Source: Aristolochia californica
Lineage: Eukaryota; Streptophyta; Magnoliopsida; Piperales; Aristolochiaceae
Assembly (NCBI GenBank): GCA_029961685.1
Contig: JARWKL010000013.1
Location: 25,016,922-25,080,921, forward strand
Direction: 5' to 3'
Length of the DNA stretch: 64,000 nt
Under the pieces are notes generated by a model. That model saw only the letters and a program-made list of their open reading frames with translations, made no database searches and had not been told where the DNA came from. The translations under genes and the position numbers were made by a program. Shown here in pieces: positions 13,441-25,100 of this stretch; within the stretch, counting starts at the first letter, position 1; every line of letters begins with the position of its first letter.

Positions 13441-14390
13441 GGTGAAGTTGGTACTGAAACCGTGACCTCAGTGCAACTAGTGGACTGGTTCAGGCTTCAG
13501 ATTTGGCCAAGCGAAAACGACTAGCAATAGATGTGATCGTAGATGAAGCAGTTGCATGCTTCTTTATTTAGTAAACAGATTACGAACGAATACCTGATCT
13601 AAAAGCTACTCGTTTCATATTAATTTTCCGCTTGTTATTCTTTTTCTCACTTTAGAGACAGGGAGAAGACAGTCGCTTCAAAACAAATAATGGATACTCT
13701 GAAGCGAAGAAAGCTGCAGAAACCAAGACCCATGGAGCTGCCCTGCTGATTGCAACATTCTTTCTGGGTAAAGGGTTCTGCTGTGAAAGAGACGAAAGGG
13801 CAGAAGAATCTGTTCAATGGGTGGGGTTGGTTCCCTGTGCCTGTTCCTTCGTTCCTTTGTGCTGAAGAAAAGCGATGAGGTCACAGTTCACTGGGTTATC
13901 GAATTCCTTTGGCTTTTAAGCAGGGAAAAGTACCCACTTCTCTCACTGGTTTGGGTTCCTTTATCTCATCCAAAACTTTCTCCGAAAAAAAAGGGTTTAG
14001 ATGAGTTGGGTATGGATCATCAGGGATTATTAATCAAACTCAAAGCAAATCAAAAGTGCATTAGGCTTCAATCTTCTTTTTCATGAGGGGTCGGCCTACA
14101 GTTTACACAAATTCAAATTGTGCAGATATCGAGTAGTGAGCAGGAGAGGAATCTTACATAGGCAAGGCTTCCTGCAGCAGCAGTGCTGTGTCAGTACAAT
14201 TTTGAATCGTATCTGGAAGTGAGGTTTGTGCAGCAGTGTCACAAATTCAAATTGTCACTAGCAGTAGAGCGTGTCCAGGCTACCATATCATTTGTGGTGG
14301 CAAAGCTGCCGGGGCCAGTTCATTTTAAATGATTTAACAGCCCAAACAATTGACTAATCAATGCTCATAGCTTATATTAGTCACGACTTT
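13441..14390. other. Intergenic, nothing recognised
   Basis: Mixed-composition sequence between the GC-rich promoter region and the copia LTR. Short open frames at 13678-14086 show no known domain. Confidence 0.5.
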
Positions 14391-14610
14391 GCTGACAAGG
14401 GAATTAAGGAGAAAAAGATCTATGAAGGAAGCAATAGAAGTCTCTACAGAACAATAAGGAAGAAAAAAATAATTGGCCATTTTTTCATAGACGAGGAGAA
14501 ATGTATTTATAGGATTACAACAAGTGTCGTAGCATTTAAAATTCTTTAGCTACGTGTCGTAACTGGATACAATTTGAATTGAGTTCATCCGTTATCTTTG
14601 ATCTCTATCA
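14391..14610 (-). repeat. Ty1/copia 3' LTR portion
   Basis: In element orientation it starts TGATAGAG right after GCAAAGGCA at 14610. It contains CCTATAAATACA, probably the LTR TATA box. It matches a fragment at 46200-46444 both in the pol end (GAAGACCAAGATTGGACTCT) and in the region around TATAAATAC. The distal end is approximate. Confidence 0.65.
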
Positions 14611-16285
14611 TGCCTTTGCAAGATGGAGCTCTGAGAGGAGAGTCCAATCTTGGTCTTCAAGAGGATGAAGTGTGTTCATGGAAGCAGTTTGGTGAGAGCA
14701 TATACTAACTGATTAGCAGATGAGACATGAGTAACCTGAAGAGCGCCACTCTGGACTTGTTCTCGAATGAAATGGTAATCTAAAGCTACATGTTTCATTT
14801 AAGAGTAAAATACTGGATTGGAGCACAGATTTATATCACTGATATTGTCACAATAAAACACCAAGTTTATTGAGAAGAGAGCAGATCCAACGGATCTCAC
14901 CTGCAGTGGTTGCAACAGAGCGATATTCCACCTAATTAGAGGATTGAGCCACAATTCGTTGTTTCTTAGAACTCCAAGAGATAGGATTGTGACCTAGGTA
15001 AACAAGATAAACACTTGTAGAAGTGAAATCATCTTTGTTTCCTACTCGGTCAGCATCAGAGAATGCATGGAGAAACAAAGAAGATTGTTGATGAAGTACA
15101 ATACCATGATTCAAAGTCCCACAAAGATAGCACAACAATCGTTTGACAACATCCCAGTGGTCAGTAGTAGGGTAACACAATTCACCATATAAGCAATGTC
15201 AAGGCGGGTAAGAGATAAATATTGGAGATTACCAACAACAGTCTGATATTCAGATGGATCAGAGAGTGTCGTACTAGGTTGAAGTGTGAGTGTAGATGTC
15301 GTGGCAAGAGGCGTAGCTATGAGTTTTGCATTTTTCATGTATGTACGAGCAAGGAGATCAGAAATATACTGTCATTGAGACATAAGAAATCCTTGAGAAT
15401 GAGGAACAACTTCAATTATGAGAAAGTAAGTCAAGGAACCAAGATCCTTGAGTGAAGATCTCTGAGCAAGAAGTTGGATGAACGTTGTCATAGTTTAATC
15501 ATTGTCTCATGTAATAATAATGGCATCCACATAGACCAGAACATACAACACAACAGTAGTGAGAGATAAATAGAGAGGAGTCAACATGAGAGTTAGTGAA
15601 GCCAGAGGTGATGAGAAACTGGCGTAACTCATGATACCAAGCAAGTGGAGTTTGCTTGAGACTATAGATAGCCTTGTAAAGTTTGTAAACATGATGAAGA
15701 TGATCGCGATCAATGAAGTTCGGTGGTTGTGCCATAAAACATTCTCAGATAGGGTACCTTAGAGAAATGCCTTATTGACATCAAGTTGTCAAAGTGACCA
15801 ACCACAACTTATTGTAAGGCTAAGAATAACACAAATAGTGGTAGGCTTGACAACAAGACTTTAGGTTTTATAATAATCAACCCTAGGGCACTGGTGAAAC
15901 CCTTCGGTAACTAAGTGAGTCTTGTACCTATCAATAGCGCCATCAAAGAGATATTTAGTACGAAAAATCCATTTGCAACCAACCAGATTTTACGAGAGAT
16001 CCAAGGGAACAAGTTCTCGTGTCCCATTCCGAACAAGAGCATCATACTCATTAGACATAGCCTGACGCCATTTGGGATCAGTGAGAGCTTGAGTCACAAT
16101 AGTTGGTTCACGGTCGACAAAAGTAGGAAGTTGGGTTGTGAGGTTTAATTTTTGGATGGGCTTGTAAATGTTGTTATTGGATCTGGTGACAATAACATAG
16201 GGAGGGGAGGAAGCAGGTAGAGATGATGGGTGTGGGTCAGCCAATGAGGGAGGTGTTTGAGTGGGATTAGGTGTTGGAGTGGGGT
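14611..16285 (-). pseudogene. Ty1/copia pol remnant (RT-RNase H)
   Basis: Minus-strand fragments in order: a linker plus RT start (LTDPKWRQAMSNEYDALVRN, 16100-16050), RT (HVYKLYKAIYSLKQTPLAWY near 15680; LVYVDAIIIT near 15520, where the expected YVDD is YVDA), and the RNase H side (LQYLSLTRLDIAYMVNCV near 15200; WSSKKQRIVAQSSN near 14950). Frameshifts and stops separate the pieces. It reaches a purine tract and LTR start at 14610. Integrase and gag are absent, so the 5' part is lost. Confidence 0.88.
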
Positions 16286-16289
16286 TAGG

Positions 16290-17520
16290 TGCAGATCAAC
16301 AAATGTCCAAATCTTCAAGGACGAACTCCATCCAAAAGCAATGATCCAAATAACAAAAAGGTCTTGATCTCAACTTGGGATGCAATAGAAGATGAATTTA
16401 GCTACTTAGAAGAAAAGGAGAGCAATGTTGGACTCATGACATTTGAAGATGTTGAGTCTACTACTTCCGAAGAGGTAAGTAACTCAGACTATGAAACTAA
16501 ACTTGAATTATTATTAGAAAAATTAATCCATAGTCTAAACAAGTACACAAGTACAAAGAAATTGCAATGCTCAATTACACGAGATTGCAAAGCTAAAGGA
16601 CGAGTTTAGTGTCGTAAGGGAGGCTAATGAAAGCCATATAACAAATGCTTCAAGACAAAGTGGATTGCTAGACAAACTATCATGTGATAGACTTGTATTG
16701 GAAAATAAGTGTTTAGACTTAGAACAACAAGTCAAAATTCTATCTTTCAAATCCACATCCAAGAGGAAAGTTGGGAAGAACAAATAGAAGCAAATCAAGA
16801 AGTTTTCTCTCATTCCTCACAATCGATGCTACTATTGCAATGAAGTGGGTCACTATGCCCACACTTGCAAAATTAAGAATGGAAATGGCATCAAACAAAC
16901 TTGGGTACCCACAACAATTAAAAAAGTTGTGGTAACCCAAAACAACATAGGAAAACAAATCTAGAAACCCAAATCATCTAGGGCTTCAATTGTTATCCCA
17001 AAGTGACTCAACCTAAAATGGATCTCTAAGGATTAAATCTTTGGTGATGTGGGCTTGTCTTCGAACCAAGGCACCAAAAATGTTTGGATTTTGGATAACG
17101 GTTACTTAAGGCACATGGCCGGTGATAAGAAAAAGTTTGTTGAACTCATTGGAGGTCATGTAACATTTGTTGTAAATGTACCATAAAAAGAATCGGTAAA
17201 ATCAGTACCTCAACGTCTTTCATATCCGATGTGTATTACATAAAAGGGCTGCATGATTTACTTAGTATTAGTAAATTTTGTGATAAAAGGATAAATACTT
17301 AGTAAAAAACAAAAATAATGAACTAATTGTAGAGGACATAGAAATAGAAATCTCTATATAGTGAACATAGTTAATTTGCCCTCAACTAGTGGCATGTGCT
17401 TGGGTATGAATATCGATGAATCTTGGTTATGGAATAAGAGACTAGGATGTATAGGAATAGATTCATTGAACAAATTAGTGAAGAAAAACCTAGTGAAAAG
17501 ACTACAGGATCAAACATTTG
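16290..17520 (+). pseudogene. Sirevirus-like Ty1/copia gag-protease remnant
   Basis: Plus-strand fragment opposite in orientation to its neighbour. It reads CPNLQGRTPSKSNDPNNKK and STWDAIEDEFSYLEE (Sirevirus-type gag tail). Then, after frame changes, comes a zinc knuckle CYYCNEVGHYAHTC at 16827-16867. Next is the protease/gag-pre-integrase junction WILDNGYLRHMAGDK near 17085-17130 (DSG changed to DNG) and ESWLWNKRLGCIGIDSLNKL near 17430. It stops short of integrase. Truncated at both ends and full of stops. Confidence 0.8.
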
Positions 17521-17532
17521 CAAGAGAGAATC

Positions 17533-18357
17533 CTACTTGACTTCCCCAATGCTCATCTTCTTGGTGAGGCCAACACTTTCTTCATCTAAGAAATATCCAA
17601 AGCGATGGAGGATGGAGGTGATCTGTTGAGAGAAGGGTAGTCCATCGGCCCAAGCACTCATTGCTACATCCATCATTTGATAACCTATGAAGTATCCAAA
17701 GACGATTTCTACATGTTGGATAATCCCCCATAACCAGAATATATTGGTTGTATTCAAACGATAGAAGGTGCCCTTCCTAGGGTTGAGGATGCGGGTCACT
17801 CTCTCCACAAAAAACTGAAGCTCCATATAAAGATCCTTGAAGTTTATCTCATAAGAGCTCCTCCCAATCTGTCTGAATACCAAAGATATGGTGTCCTGAA
17901 AATTTTGAGGGTATTTATCAGACAAGTCTTGTAGCTAGCTCTCTTTGATGTACTTCTTCAAGCCCATAGAGGAGGTGCCAAGAATTTCGTTAAGGTCTCT
18001 ATAGTATATATAGATGGTGGTCTTCTTCACATAGGATGTGATTTTCAGGTTCCCAGGTGAGGTATCTTCTATTTCTAAGTTGCTATAGAACATCTTCACC
18101 AAAGTGCAGTTAATGGGGTTTTGGCATTCGAATAGGCTCTTGTAAGGTGCAAATGCTTCTTTAAAATCCAAAACCTCTACGGAACAAAATCCTAATTTGA
18201 GCCGGGTTGGCTCTACCATGCTCAGAGATGGGAAAGACTTCAAATACCTGCTTCTTTGGCTCTTGGACTGAAAATGGTCCCTCCAGTGACATTTCTTCAC
18301 AATGTTCCTCTTCTCTTGGAGGAGATCCTTCCTTGCTGTCCTTTTTATCCTAACCAA
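17533..18357 (-). pseudogene. Putative plant transposon protein (PF20167-like), one in-frame stop
   Basis: Two open segments (18357-17935 and 17931-17533) lie in the same frame, separated by one TAG at 17937-17935. The first half reads LVKMFYSNLEIEDTSPGNLK, the pattern of the putative plant transposon protein domain often found with retroelement gag genes. The second half continues with FFVERVTRILNPRKGTFYRL. Restored length would be about 270 aa. Function unknown. It lies against the Sirevirus fragment in reverse orientation, so the 14-18 kb block is a nest of at least three insertions. Confidence 0.6.
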
Positions 18358-19105
18358 GATGATTTGGCTACTAAGAGGCTAAAATCAAAATGGGAGTAGC
18401 TTCCGATCTAATTCGATTGATCAATCAATCATTTTAAGTTGATCGATCAAGCTTCTGCATTGATCAATCATACGCCCCATGCATAGTGAACAAAAGTGAT
18501 CTTTGGAATTTCTTTTCTCTCATAACATGAAATATTACAGCAGGTAACAGGCAAGTAGTTCTTTTTTCGTAAAAAATTACAGCAGATCTCCGTCTCTCCT
18601 TTTCAACAATGAATGCAATTACCCTCTTGTTACCTGATACAACAGTTAATACGAACAGCTAACCAATAACTTAGATTCCATTATCTTTTCGAAACTATTT
18701 TTCCCTTTATATATGTTGACAGAAACTACTTCCCTGTCCTTTTGAGCATTGTCAAAAAAGTAAAAAGAACATAAGGAAGACTATCAAAAATAAAATAATC
18801 ACCTTTATAGAAAGATTGACAAAGTGACTTCCTGAAGAGTTCCTCCTCACGTCCTAAGACTCCAAGAGATAACAACCAAAGATTTATGATACAAAACTAT
18901 GCAATAAGTAATAGCATACTACCGCATGCTCAAAAGGAGAGAGCTGCCACTTCGGCCAACAGTAACAAGAGATGTAACAGGGAAATGTTGATCCATGTCT
19001 GTGGATTGACCGAAATTATGATTAGGAGAAAAAAAATGCCTACAAATTTTAAAATAAACAACTCTACATAGTTGAACAAAAATTTTAATGCAATGATCAG
19101 TTTTT
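18358..19105. other. Intergenic and SPS3 3' region
   Basis: Includes a short stretch of repeated TGATCAAT/GATCGATC words (18410-18480), probably TE-derived, and the presumed 3' UTR of SPS3 at the right. Confidence 0.5.
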
Positions 19106-22100
19106 TCACTTTGTTCTGGTAATAACTCTGTGAGTGAGATCCACAAGGGCTCGTCTTGAAATTAGGATATCCTCATCGTCACTTTTTGGAAGAGCATAAA
19201 TTGCTGCAGCAGCCTGTTGTGCGTGTTGGGATGCAAGTTCTCTGGTTCTCTGTATCCCCTGACTCTTTCCAAGATAATCTAGAGCCTGTGAAGGTTTGAG
19301 CTGGTCAACCAGTTGATCTCACACATGCACTAAAATTTTAGCTCCAATACCTAAATAGGAGTATGTATTAGCCGATGCATGGTATTGTTGATTAGGCATG
19401 GCAATGAGGAACCCTCCCAACCCAATCCATTTGAGATGGAGATAGGTTTCCCACTTTACACTGCAGGGTGGGGAAGGGTTTCCCCTGAAAAACCTGTGAG
19501 GAGTCAGGTTAGGGACGAGTTCTCCTTGAAAACTCAACCCAACCCAACCTGGGCTATATATAAGTAGGTATCTTTCTCTACCACTTTTTTTCTCTCAGAT
19601 TTGTTTAAATGACAGCTCAAAAAGTAGAAAAGTAAATGAAACAAGGTAATTTTGAGAATGCATAAATGAAAAAAAGGAATACAATCACTTTCACCTTCTC
19701 CATCAATTGGGTGTCGTCTGGGGACAATCAGGGATGGGACAAAGTTTACAGAAACCCAACGGGGTTGGCAGGGACAGGGCATGGATAAGGTTCAGGGGTG
19801 GGTTAGCAGGACAGGTACAAGGGCCAAACCCATAAAGGGTTTTTGCATGAATTTGTTTATGTGGCAGGTTAGCAACAAAGGATCAGGTTTCCTCAAACCC
19901 GACCAATTGCCATAACTACTGCTGATAGTGTTCTAAATTGGCCATACCAGCCCATCAACACTCAATGTGGTAACTTAAACTGATCCCACAACCACATGTA
20001 TGAGAACAATATGTTTCAAAGATGCATACCCATCCTAATGCAGACATTTGTTCTGTTTAGTCCTATTGCAAGTGAGACAAGAAGTTGAAGATTAATACAA
20101 GCATTTCCGATGCATGCTTAAGGTGCCGCCCTGTAAATACCACACAAAACTGGCTCTCCTCACACCAAAAATAGAATTGAGTAATAACACTTACAAGATC
20201 AACGTTGGAGGGGTCATCAAACCCTCGATCAACCACATCACGTAATTGAGGGAACTCTTCCATGGCAAACAATATTGGAGCCGTGATGATTCCCTGCATA
20301 AACAAGCACAACAGACCTTTAGGAGACTGCCATAAGTAGAACAGACAATTAGTATCACTTTTTTTTATGCACACGCATTTCAAAGTTTAGTAAAACCTAT
20401 TCAACAAAAACAAATGTGTCAGAATTTTTATCACCATGAGCAGTTTGACATCTCAAAAAATTGAAACTAAACAATGAAAACAGTGTTATTACACCCAAAG
20501 TAGACCCACCAGTAGAACTGGGTTCAATCAAACCTGATCCCTGATCCGCGTATAATGTTATAAATCCAAAGAGAAGACAAAACCAGCTGACTCATCTTGT
20601 TTTAGTGGTTAAACTGGCAAACTAAAAACATAAATAAATCGGTCCTCATCAGCCCCCTCTTCCACTTCAACCGTGCAGATGCATGGAGTGTCCTGCTCTT
20701 CCACTTCTTGATGATGGGGAGGACAGTGACCTGCTCCTCCTAGTAAGGTGAGGGGTGACCAGGAGGGGACTCCGCCCCCTCCCCATACCATCATCCTGAT
20801 CATGGGAGAAATTTCTTCCTGGTCTTTCTTTAAAATAAAAAATAAAAACAAACAAAAATACATCATTTTGAGTCAAGCAAGGGGCAGACCTGGTTGAACA
20901 TGGGTTGGCCAAACCCAATCACCTCACCCAATTGATAACAGGGTAAGTTTTATAACATTGACAAAGACAATGCACTTACATCCCCGCCCCCCAAAAAAAC
21001 AAAGGTTGGCCAAATCCAATCACCTCACCCAATTGATAACAGGGTAAGTTTTATAACATTGACAAAGACAATGCACTTACATCCCTCCCCCAGCACCCCC
21101 AAAAAACAAAAAAACAAAAAAAAATCATTCTTGTCAAAATAGGAAGGGAGACTCAGCCAACCCTCTCCCTTCTTGATGATGGGGAGGACAGTGACCTGCT
21201 CCTCCTAGTAAGGTGAGGGATGACCGGGAGGGGACTCCGCCCCCTCCCAATACCATCATCCTGATCATGGGAGAAATTTCTTCCTGGCCTTTCTTTAAAA
21301 TAAAAAATAAAAACAAACACAAATACATCATTTTGAGTCAAGCAGGAGGCAGACCTGGTTGAACATGGGTTGGCCAAACCCTATCACCTCACCTGATTGA
21401 TAACAGGGTAAGATCTATAACATTGACAAAGACAATGCACTTACATCTAAATTGAACGCATCCATTCATAAAAAAATAAGTGTAAAATAGAAAGTAAATG
21501 TAATGATCAAACAAATGAAAGATTAACAGAGTGGAGTACTACATGATGAATATCAGATAATGAGCCTTTGCCAAGGGAAGCTGATGTGCCAGTGAAATCA
21601 AGGACATCGTCAATCAACTGAAATGCCAAGCCCTAGAGCATACAAAATTTTGTTCAGTTCCTAACCCACCAAAAAAAGCTATGACCTGAAGATCATGCAA
21701 GTACAAACATTAATTTGAATGGATGGAACTTACAAGATTACGACCATAGTCAGAAGCAAATTTTGAAACTTCTGCTGTTTGTCCAGCAAGAACAGCAATG
21801 GCTTGGCAACTGTTTGAAATCAATGAAGCTGTTTTACAGTATGTCTTTTGCAAGTAATTCTCCATGCTGCAGGAAAAGAAAAGAATTAACCTCTATTTCA
21901 ACATCAGATGATAAAACCAATGAAACGATATGACTGCTAAACAAGGGCAAGGCATGCATGAAGCAGTTCTGGTGACAGGCTGTTTAACTTTTATGCTTTA
22001 ATGTGACAAAGTTTTGTGGGTTCTTTTGAATCCTCATCAAGATAATGTTATCCTACAGAATACAGAATCCCCTACAATACACCTATAGAATTAACCAATT

Positions 22101-25100
22101 ATAGATAATACTGTGACAGCATTACTTGTAAGCAACAACAAAGTACAAAGCTTAGGCACTAAAGCAGTTTTTTCCCCGTTTCTGTAAATGTGCTAAAAAG
22201 ATCAAATATTTTGTCCAAGCAGATAAGTAGTTGAAATAAAAACAAGCAAGCGAGCATCTCCATAAATGAGCAAAAATGACAGTTGCAGACTTGCCAATGG
22301 ATTTCATTGCAATTTGCTTCATTTATTTTGCAAATATTATTTTTCTGCAAGTTGAGAACTATCAATCATCACAATAAGTACAAAACAAGATGCCTAGTTT
22401 TAAAGGAAACTTGCTTTCAAAAAGAATTTTATAAGCATATAATTATCTGTACCTACAACGCTGATCAGCTGTAGTAGTCATCTGCATGGTCTCACCTGTA
22501 ACTAAATGCTCTATAGCAGTTGACATTAATGTTACAACCTGCAAATAGAAAATCAATAGAATAAATAACTAAAAAATATAAAATATGAAAATAAGTAACC
22601 AAAACGCATTTAAGAAGGAAGAAACAATGATCAATTCAGGTACATTGACGCAATCACACAAGAAAACTGAGTAAATTTAAACCAAACACTGATAACATAT
22701 CCACCACCATCACATAACAGGAAAATCCAAAACAGCAATTGCAATAAGTATCTATTTAATATACATTGCAAAAAGTAGAATGATTGTCACGGGGAGTCCA
22801 GCAATTGAACCAGAAAAGAAAAAATTGTGTTGAAGAAAATGCCAAGAGACCTTCCACTGCAAAGCTTAATTCAGAAGACAGACTGATTACTTGTGAGTGC
22901 AAGCCAAAATCAAGTTTCTGAAATCAAAATGACCACCTTTAAGATGGCAAAAATTAGAAGTCCTTTAAAAAAAAAAAAAAAAGTTAAAAACGTTTGGTTT
23001 CAACTGTTAAATACTTATAGTCATAAATGTCACAACTGGCTTAGAAACCAAAATTGATAAAGATGGAAAAGGGAAAAAAGCATCCAATCGAAATGATTAG
23101 TAAAGATACCTCTGTGTTCTGTAATGATGCAAGTGCTACACAGGCTCTGGAAAGTAGAAAATCTCCTGCTAATACAGCAATCTGTGAAACATGTGATGAA
23201 GGCAAGATTAGGATTTAGGTTATTTCTCATTTCTTCCCAGGTGTACATGTCCATCTCAATCATTTGGATGCAACTTCTTTTTCTCTTTCATGTTAGTCAA
23301 GCAGTGCTCTCGCTATTTCTATTAAAAATTGAATTAGTACCCTGTACATCATGAGATAAAGACCACAAACAGAAAACAACAAGTAGGTTGCTTGATCAGA
23401 GTGATAAGCTGAAATAAAGATTATGTTACAAACATAACCCTGAAAAAATAGCTACCAAATAAAGAAAATTAAAACATGTGCTTGCCATCAACTTCTGTTA
23501 GTTCACTTAAACTAGAATTTTCATCAAACCAAAACCTTAAACTATGATTAAGGGGGAAAAAAAGGTGCCCTGGTAAAAAGTAGGCAACTTTATATAGTTT
23601 GTGACCCGTGGGTCTGTTATCTTAATGCAGCCCGTACATCTTATGTCAGAACCACCCACAGGGCCATGCACAAGCTATTATCCTATTTTGTATGAGCTAT
23701 TTTGTATGCCCTGTACTAATATTGCATGCAAAGAATTCCACTAACACAAAAGTCCATGTCATGAGGTATTTTTGTCTTTCTTGAGGTTCCGATCTGAGGC
23801 AGCTAATGGAAACAGACACAGAGGGCGTATAGATTTATTAATTTTCAGAGGGTAATTGTTGAAAGTTATTTTCCAGAGAAATTTGTCTATAAATACCATT
23901 TTTTATGTGTTTAAATATAGGTATCAGTTTTATCTATTTACCATTAATTCTGTCCAATAAAAAACTTACCCGATTAAGAATTTAGATTAAGAATTTAGGT
24001 AAATTATTAGCTGCTTAATAAATGGAAGGATACCCAATATAGTTACTTGAGCTCACCATTCTCCTCCCCTTTCTCTCTTTGCCAACAAGGAGTGATAGGG
24101 CTTAATGGGGGAGTCACGGCGGCAGAAGGGCAGGGAATTCCTGATCCGTCAACAGGAAGAAGGGAGAGGGGGGCTGCGGTCCCTCTCCTCCACCTTTTTG
24201 TTCACTGACAGGGGAGGGACCCCGCCTCCTTGTTGTTGATGGCTGGGAGTGCCTTCCCCTTTGTGCCAAACACAGCCTCCTCCCCTATTGTTTTGCCAAG
24301 TCACAGAGAAGATCTTCCCTCACTCAACCCAATAGCTAGCTGACCTGATTGGGGTCAGCCAGTTTTCATAAGTTCATTGTTTTAATTGCTGTAATACCAC
24401 AGTAAAAGACCTGGTGAGTTTGAACCTGGTTCAACTGGCCAGTTCAATTTGAGACAGATAACACTGCCCAAACCCCAAAATTGTATGTATTTCTCTCCTC
24501 TAGCTCCATGATCCTTCAGTATTCGACTGAATACAGTTTCCACTAGGTATGGAAATGACTTTTTGGTTGGCTGGGGGAGGGTAGTACGTGCCCTTTCTTG
24601 CCACGTAACAGGCATGCAGAACAAGGGAAAGCACTGCCCTCCCCCTTTTTCTCATTTTAGAGTCAGGAGGAGGGCTGAAGGACTTGCTCTCTTTTTCTTT
24701 TCAATCTCTGTTAATCAGAGATTGGAAAGAAAAATAAAAAGGTGGGTGGAGCCTTCCGACTGCACTGTCTGTCATGCAGAGGAAGGAGGGAAGGCCCCAA
24801 CCCCTATTTATTTTGAGAAAGGGGGGAGATGGTGCCTCCCCTTCCATAAAAATAAAAAATAACAAAATCATTTCCATGATTTCCAGTTTTACATTTTCAA
24901 TTTTTTAAAACTTTATGGATAAAAAATATTATATTAATTATCCACTTATTTACCATTTACCTCATTGTTAAACAGGTAAATAAGCAGAAAAGGATCACGC
25001 TAATAGATAATCTGACAAAACAGAATAAACTACTGGTAATGACAGCATACAGCATAACAATTCCTCCATGTACCATTACAAAATCCTCACAGATAACCAG

